Of a stretch of DNA of 64,000 bases, positions 58,497-64,000 are shown piece after piece. Position 1 is the first letter of the stretch. Each line of letters opens with the position of its first letter. The position numbers were made by a program, and so were the translations under genes. Location: contig NC_084795.1 in NCBI RefSeq assembly GCF_963169125.1, positions 143,691,766 through 143,755,765 of the forward strand, read 5' to 3'. The notes beneath the pieces were generated by a model, which saw nothing but the letters and a program-made list of their open reading frames with translations, searched no databases and was not told the DNA's origin. This DNA is from Humulus lupulus (taxonomy: Eukaryota > Streptophyta > Magnoliopsida > Rosales > Cannabaceae).

Positions 58497-60849
58497 TGTA
58501 ACGACCCAAATTCTCTAGTAAGGCTTAAGGGCCTTAATTAGTATGCCTGGAGGGCCTAATGGAGATTATGTGTGGTTTTAATAATTTAGATGCATGATTA
58601 TGATTTAAAGCATGTTATATGATTACTCGAGTATTTGAGATGCGTGACTATGTGTGTTAGTGTGCATATAGGCCCAGATTAGGTTAGAAGGGCATACTCG
58701 TAATTTTGGCCATTATGGGCATAACTGCTTTGATATATGTGGTAATTGTTGAGACCACATTATTATGTGGGTATATATATATATTCGCGATGAGTGACTC
58801 GAGACGATCCTAGTGAGCAAAGTAGTGGAAAAGTCATAGCGAGGATTTATACCCGGCTCGGGGTGAGCTCAGGGGTATAAATGGGAATTTAGTGGATGAG
58901 CTGGAGATTATTGTAACATTGAGGAATGCTATTGGTGATTAATTAGGTATCGGGAATTAAGCGGGAAATAATAGAGACATTCGAGGAAATAGCGGGAATT
59001 GGGCAAAATGACTAAAATGCCCTTAAGTGGACTAAAGGATTAGAGTTAATTGGGAGGGCATAAAGGTCATGGGACTCTTAAGGATGGGTATTACTGAGGT
59101 TTTAAGTTAGTGGAATTTATAGAATATCAAGGAAGTCTGAAAAAGAAGGGAAAAGGAAGAGGGAAAACAGAGAGAGTTTCTCTAAGTCGGTTTACACTTT
59201 CCTTCACCTGTTTCTTGAGAATTTCTGGAGTAAAGCTTGGAGGAGAGCTGGGATAACTAAACATCAAGGATCTTGACCTAAGACTAAGGGATTGACAGAG
59301 GTTTAGCGGGGTTTCACCAACACTTGAGGTAAGATTCTAGAGTTCATCCATTTCTGCTTCTGGTTTTTAAGTTGTGGTACTTGAGTTGAATAGAATGGAA
59401 CTTTGGGGAATTCAGGCTTAAGGCTGAGGGGTATCAAGCCAAGGGAGCCTAGGGATAGCTTGTTGGCGAAATTCTATCAAAGGTATGAATTCTAAGCTCT
59501 AATTCTGATGTTCAGCTGGTTTATGTTGGGTTTGGAGTTTGGAGGTGGCTATGGTGGATTTTGAGTTTGTGATTGCATGTGCTTGGGTTTTAGATGTTTA
59601 GGGTGCTTGGGATGAGTGGAGTGTGGTCATGAGGTTGTTTTTAAGTTTGGGTAAGAGTTGGAAGAGGTTTGGTTGAGGTTGGCTCGAGAAAATTGCATAA
59701 GGGAAAAATTTGGTGTTGGGCTGTCTGTGACTAGCGCTACAGCGCTAGCCTTTGGGCGCTGTAGCGCTAGGCCATTTTGCTGGAAGGGTTTTGGTTTCTG
59801 TCTGTAGCGCTATAGCGCCCTCCCAAGAGCACTGTAGCGCTACCCTGCCTTCTGAAGGGGATTTTGGGGTAATTTGCAAGGGTTTTTGACCTAAGGTTTG
59901 CGGTTTGGTTCCACCACCTTGTTTGGTGGAACTAGGACATCCCGGGGGCTCGGGATTGGCCCCTGGGCTAGATTTTGAACTTGAGGGTTGATGTTGACTT
60001 TGGCCATGATTGTGTTTAGGTGAGCGCTAGGGCTCGAGTGGGATCGTGCTCAAGGTGTCGAGGGATTAAAGCCATTGAATTGAAAGGTAAGAAAACTGCA
60101 CCCAAATGTATGGTTGTGAATGGGACTAAGTGCTCCCGAAAGTTGTATTGTGTCATCGTTGGTATTATGCCAAGGGACACGTATAAGCGGTGTAAGAGTA
60201 CCTTTCATGAGTTTAGCGCACGGAGCGCGAATTGGCCATTGAGTGCCGGAAATAATAGGATAACAGAGGGAGCTGCCTGTGAGCGCTAGCCCTGGTTATC
60301 GTCTATGCATTATGTATTTGAGCTGAGATGCTTAGTATATGAAATACTTGATTGATGATACACTTGAGTTGATGAGATGCTATACGTGTAATTGATTTGT
60401 TACTAGTTGTTCATGCTCTGTTGTTTCTATGTTTTCTTGCTGGGCCTTGGCTCACGGGTGCTTCGTGGTGCAGGTAAGGGCAAGGGCAAGTTGGACCAGG
60501 CCTGAGGTGGAGAGCTCCGAGGTGAAATGTACATAGCTAGCCGTTCGATCACCACTGTCGAGGAGTGTGTCAGGACAGAGATTACCTAACAGCTCACTTT
60601 TGCCTTAGTATGGCCAGTCGGTGTATCTAAACGTTGTAACTTTTGTAAATGGCTTTTAAACTGTCAATTTTGGGATCCCAAGTACGTAGACAATGTTTAG
60701 TAACAAAAACGTACTTTTGAGACCAAAACACTTTTAACCCTAGTTCCTCTACCATTTCAGTATCACGCTTTTACTTAAATGACTTGCTTAGCAAGTCTGG
60801 CACTTTATAAACACACAGTGTAACGGTCTTGGCTATCTAGGGCGTTACA
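58497..60849 (+). repeat. Element K 5' LTR, 2,353 bp
   Basis: TGTAACGACC...GCGTTACA. Donor-like GAG/GTAAGA at 59328/59329 and AAAG/GTATGA near 59483. Words AGCGCTACAGCGC and GCGCTGTAGCGC at 59733-59843. Pyrimidine-rich acceptor TTTAG before 60020, 67-nt mini-exon-like segment 60020-60086, donor AAAG/GTAAGA at 60087, and acceptor fused to donor CAG/GTAAGG at 60473/60474. The segment between them lacks the TGACTTATTAGTCA hairpins of the other families. Confidence 0.93.
60020..60086 (+). other. Putative LTR mini-exon (element K)
   Basis: 67 nt bounded by a plausible plant 3' splice site (pyrimidine-rich, ends TTTAG) and a strong 5' splice site (AG/GTAAGA). Segments at the same place and of similar size occur in LTR A (3003-3075, 73 nt), F (28362-28433, 72), H (32424-32495, 72) and I (53878-53806 minus, 73). 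All begin GTGA and share a 'CTCAAGG'-type core. Splicing is inferred, not shown. Confidence 0.45.
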
Positions 60850-61236
60850 ACTTGGTATCAGAGCATCCTAGGTTTATGGGTCCTGAAGACTGGCTGGGTA
60901 TGTACATTCGCTGAGGGAGACCAGCTCAACTCAGGATTTGGTAACTGTATATGCATGATTATGTGTTTAAATGATTTGAGTGAGATATGAATGTTGATAT
61001 CTGTTTGATGAATAGGGAGCATGAGATTCTGATAGGGCCTGGCCCTTGACTATTGCATGATGTTATTGAGGTGTGCTTATTAGCATTGCTGTGTATGTGG
61101 ATGAATATTTGGATAAATTGCTATACTTGTTTGTTTGTGAATGATTGGAGTTTCGGTGGTGGATTATGGAGAAATTATTACCCTGTCATCATAGCCTAAT
61201 TGCCGAGTCGTTGATTGCAGATTGACTTGAATAGGT
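60850..61236 (+). promoter_or_regulatory. Element K PBS (60853-60864) and gag leader
   Basis: TGGTATCAGAGC three bases after the LTR end, complementary to initiator tRNA-Met. The leader of about 370 bp to the ATG at 61237 has no gene. Confidence 0.92.
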
Positions 61237-64000
61237 ATGCGTTCAAGGAAATCCACACGACAAGCTGGCAGGTCTGGGGCTAGAGAGGATGACCAGGGCC
61301 CAACCCCTCCGCCAGTCCCTGAGAACTGGCAGCAGTTAATGGCAGAAATGCAAGCTAGGCTTCAGAGCCAAGATGAACTGATCAGAATTCTGCAGCAGGC
61401 TCCATCTGGGAGTGTTGCCCCTGCTGGGCCACCGGCACTGGTACCTGTGGTACAGCCCGTTGATGTTGGCAACAAAGTGGAACCGTTGCATGAGCGGTTC
61501 AGGAAACAGCAGCCCCCGATCTTTGAGGGTGGACCAGATCCACTAAAGGCGGAGCAGTGGATGACCTTGATTACCACCATTCTTGATTTTATGAAAGTGG
61601 AAGGGCACGATAGGGTGGCCTGTGCCACTTTTATGCTGAGAGAGGATGCCTTAATCTGGTGGGAGGTGGCATCACAGACTAGAAATGTTGCTGCAATGAC
61701 ATGGGAAGAGTTTAGGGATTTGTTCAATCAGAAGTACTATAACGTTGCCGTCAGGGCAGCGAAGGTGAATGAGTTTGTGGGACTAGTTCAGGGCAATATG
61801 ACCGTTACAGAATATGCCCTTAAGTTTGACAGACTTGCAAAGTTTGCACCAGATCTTGTTCCTACCGATGCGACCAGGTTAGACAGATTTGTTAGAGGGC
61901 TAAATGTCATGATAGCCCGGGATGTAAGGATTACTACAGTTCCTGGTGTGACTACCTATGCCCAGGCTGTGGAGAGGGCTCTGACTGCTGAGGAAGTAGA
62001 GAATAGGATATGGAGGGATAGTGCAGCAAGAAGGGAGGGCCGTAGGCCAGTGCCTCCATATTCATGTTCTAGTAGAGGTGGAGGTGTCAGTGATTTGAAG
62101 AGAAAGACTCCTGATGCCCCGATCGCTCCTAGGTTTGATAGAGGAGGTCGGGGTACTCAGGGTGGCCGTCGGGGAGGCGGTGATTCGTGGAGGACTTACC
62201 CAGAATGCCCGAGGTGCAGGAGACGTCATCTGGGTGAGTGTCAGGCTAAGGCTTGTTATGTATGCGGGGTGGTGGGACACCTCAGGAAAGATTTCCCAAT
62301 AGTGAAGAAGGGCGAAGCAGGGAAGGTGGACAGCTTGACTCCAGCTCAAGTGTTCACTTTGACGCAGGCAGAGGCCGAGGCTAGTCCCTCGGTCGTGACA
62401 GGTCAGCTTTCTAGTGCTGGCACTTCTTTTACTGTTTTGATTGACTCTGGTGCTACGCATTCATTTGTATCTGATAGGGTGATTGATAGATTATGTAGAC
62501 CTAGTGAGTTTAGTGCCTCAGGGTTTGGGACTATTTTGCCTACGAGAGAGCTGGTGGTGTCTAGGAGATGGGTTAGGGCACTACCAGTGTTAGTTGATGG
62601 TAGAGAGTTTTCAGTGGACTTGATTGAGTTGGGTATGGAGGACTTTGACATGATTTTAGGTATGGATTGGCTGGTTAGATATGGAGCTACCATTGACTGT
62701 AGGAAGAAAATGGTGACTTTCGAGCCAGAGGGTGAGGATCCCTTCGTTTTTGTGGGAGCGGTGCGTGGACCCCGTGTACCCAGGATATCTGCATTGAGAG
62801 CCAGAGATTTGTTACAGGGTGGATGTATAGGCCTCTTGGCTAGTGTGGTGGATACCACCAAAGTTTCACCAGTTGGACCGGAGGAGACCAGATTGGTTTG
62901 TGAGTTCTTGGATGTGTTCCCTGAGGATTTGCCTGGGTTGTCGCCGAGTAGGGAGATTGAGTTTGTTATTGAGTTGGCACCGGGGACAGAGCCAGTGTCG
63001 AGGGCACCATACAGGATGGCACCAGCGGAACTGAAAGAGTTAAAGATACAACTGCAGGAACTTCTGGATTTAGGGTTCATCAGACCTAGCTATTCGCCAT
63101 GGGGTGCACCAGTTTTGTTTGTTAAGAAGAAGGACGGGACTTTGAGAATGTGTATTGACTATCGGGAATTGAAAAAGTTAACTATTAAGAATAGGTATCC
63201 CCTACCGAGGATTGATGACTTGTTCGATCAGTTGCAGGGTAAGATGGTGTTCTCAAAGATTGATCTTCATTCTGGTTATCACCAGCTGAGGATCAAGGAT
63301 GAGGACATACCTAAGACGGCCTTTCGGACGCGGTATGGGCACTATGAGTTCTTGGTCATGTCTTTTGGTTTGACCAATGCCCCAGCAGCTTTTATGGATT
63401 TAATGAACAGGGTATTCAAAGATTTTCTGGATCAGTTTGTTATAGTTTTCATTGATGACATCCTGGTGTATTCCAGTTCAGAGGCAGAACACGAGTTTCA
63501 TCTTCGACTGGTTCTTCAGAGGTTGAGGGAGCATCAGTTATATGCTAAGTTTAAGAAGTGCGAGTTTTGGTTACCTGAAGTGACATTCCTTGGACACATT
63601 GTAGGTGCGGATGGGATTAAGGTGGATCCGTCTAAGATAGAAGCAGTTAGGGATTGGCCGAGGCCAAGGAACGCCTCGGAAGTGCGGAGTTTTCTTGGTT
63701 TGGCAGGCTACTACAGGCGGTTTGTAGAGGGCTTCTTGAAGATAGCAGCACTAATGACAGAATTGACAAGAAAGAATCTAAAGTTTATTTGGTCAGATAA
63801 GTGTGAAGGTAGTTTCCAAGAATTGAAGCGACGACTTATTACTGCACCAGTGCTGAGTTTGCCTTCAGGAGAAGGGAAGTTTGTTGTTTATTGTGACGCG
63901 TCGAGGTTGGGTTTAGGCTGTGTGCTGATGCAGAATGAGAAGGTGATAGCTTATGCATCACGACAGCTGAAGGAGTATGAGCAGCGGTATCCTACTCATG
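61237..64000 (+). CDS. gag-pol: Element K gag-pol polyprotein, open, 3' end beyond window
   Basis: A single frame without a stop for 921 codons, from the ATG at 61237 to the window edge. Order: basic N-terminus; gag domain (about residues 65-260, with 'AEQWM' and '[10 protein letters not shown]' near 142); Arg/Gly-rich linker; Cys/His stretch; zinc knuckle (340-353); aspartic protease with '[10 protein letters not shown]' (catalytic Asp403) and '[10 protein letters not shown]'; RT with '[11 protein letters not shown]', '[10 protein letters not shown]' and active-site FIDD (738-741); thumb; and RNase H start with 'YCDAS' (Asp887). Gag and pol are fused in one frame, as in Tekay-type chromoviruses. 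One flaw is visible: the last Cys of the knuckle is Phe (C-x2-C-x4-H-x4-F), which should weaken RNA binding. All catalytic residues seen are intact. Whether integrase is intact cannot be seen. Confidence 0.93.
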   Translation, partial: MRSRKSTRQAGRSGAREDDQGPTPPPVPENWQQLMAEMQARLQSQDELIRILQQAPSGSVAPAGPPALVPVVQPVDVGNKVEPLHERFRKQQPPIFEGGPDPLKAEQWMTLITTILDFMKVEGHDRVACATFMLREDALIWWEVASQTRNVAAMTWEEFRDLFNQKYYNVAVRAAKVNEFVGLVQGNMTVTEYALKFDRLAKFAPDLVPTDATRLDRFVRGLNVMIARDVRITTVPGVTTYAQAVERALTAEEVENRIWRDSAARREGRRPVPPYSCSSRGGGVSDLKRKTPDAPIAPRFDRGGRGTQGGRRGGGDSWRTYPECPRCRRRHLGECQAKACYVCGVVGHLRKDFPIVKKGEAGKVDSLTPAQVFTLTQAEAEASPSVVTGQLSSAGTSFTVLIDSGATHSFVSDRVIDRLCRPSEFSASGFGTILPTRELVVSRRWVRALPVLVDGREFSVDLIELGMEDFDMILGMDWLVRYGATIDCRKKMVTFEPEGEDPFVFVGAVRGPRVPRISALRARDLLQGGCIGLLASVVDTTKVSPVGPEETRLVCEFLDVFPEDLPGLSPSREIEFVIELAPGTEPVSRAPYRMAPAELKELKIQLQELLDLGFIRPSYSPWGAPVLFVKKKDGTLRMCIDYRELKKLTIKNRYPLPRIDDLFDQLQGKMVFSKIDLHSGYHQLRIKDEDIPKTAFRTRYGHYEFLVMSFGLTNAPAAFMDLMNRVFKDFLDQFVIVFIDDILVYSSSEAEHEFHLRLVLQRLREHQLYAKFKKCEFWLPEVTFLGHIVGADGIKVDPSKIEAVRDWPRPRNASEVRSFLGLAGYYRRFVEGFLKIAALMTELTRKNLKFIWSDKCEGSFQELKRRLITAPVLSLPSGEGKFVVYCDASRLGLGCVLMQNEKVIAYASRQLKEYEQRYPTH

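Larger units (their letters stand above)
58497..64000 (+). mobile_element. Element K: chromovirus with open gag-pol, cut by window edge
   Basis: 5' LTR, PBS and gag-pol in plus orientation, inserted in the 5' LTR of E eight bases after the J insertion site duplication. The coding frame is open to the last base of the window, the only such case here. The rest of RNase H, integrase, PPT, 3' LTR and the 3' TSD (expected AGCCA) lie outside. Confidence 0.94.

Noticed and set aside
62403..63080. 225-codon frame on the minus strand
   Set aside because: It is antisense to the open gag-pol of K and is a by-product of its codon use. The same holds for the minus-strand frames at 61362-61727 and 62062-62460.

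Overview
The window reads as heterochromatic plant DNA, probably from a dicot; the genus cannot be fixed from the sequence. I found no convincing intact host gene and no tRNA, rRNA or CRISPR. Almost all of it is one stack of nested transposable elements, whose boundaries can be read from 5'-TG...CA-3' LTR ends, target-site duplications (TSDs), primer-binding sites (PBS, all TGGTATCAGAGC, complementary to initiator tRNA-Met) and polypurine tracts. Positions 1-1758 are unclassified AT-rich DNA, possibly with one small coding relic.

Element A (+, Ty3/gypsy chromovirus, probably Tekay/Del-like; 1764 to about 25780) is interrupted by solo LTR B (4660-8492, TSD AGAAA), by an Athila-type element C on the minus strand (8840-18005, TSD CTGGT), and by solo LTR D inside its 3' LTR (22472-24357). 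At about 25780 the truncated 3' LTR of A meets a truncated minus-strand chromovirus E, which runs to the right and past the window end. E is interrupted by solo LTR F (27080-43220, TSD AAACT), which holds a CACTA DNA transposon G (29216-42773, TSD TAT), which holds a young chromovirus H (31139-40371, TSD GTTTT). E is also interrupted by full-length chromovirus I (-, 45210-55223), solo LTR J (-, 56075-58483, TSD GGTTG) and the 5' part of chromovirus K (+, from 58497).

Most coding regions are dead: stops, frameshifts, lost RT catalytic Asp residues, deleted RNase H or integrase. Two are not obviously dead. K has a gag-pol frame open from 61237 to the window edge (921 codons). H has an open gag beside a ruined pol, yet two LTRs of exactly the same length (2,705 bp), which suggests a gag-only element mobilised in trans.

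The most unusual signal is in the LTRs. Five families (A, F, H, I, K) share the same order of splice-like signals: a strong donor, a GC-rich zone with a family-specific palindromic word repeated several times, an acceptor, a putative mini-exon of 67-73 nt, a donor, a long segment (in A, F, H and I a chain of short hairpins and tandem repeats), and then an acceptor fused directly to a donor (CAG/GTAA). This looks like a conserved multi-intron leader encoded inside the LTR; it is a hypothesis that RNA data could test.
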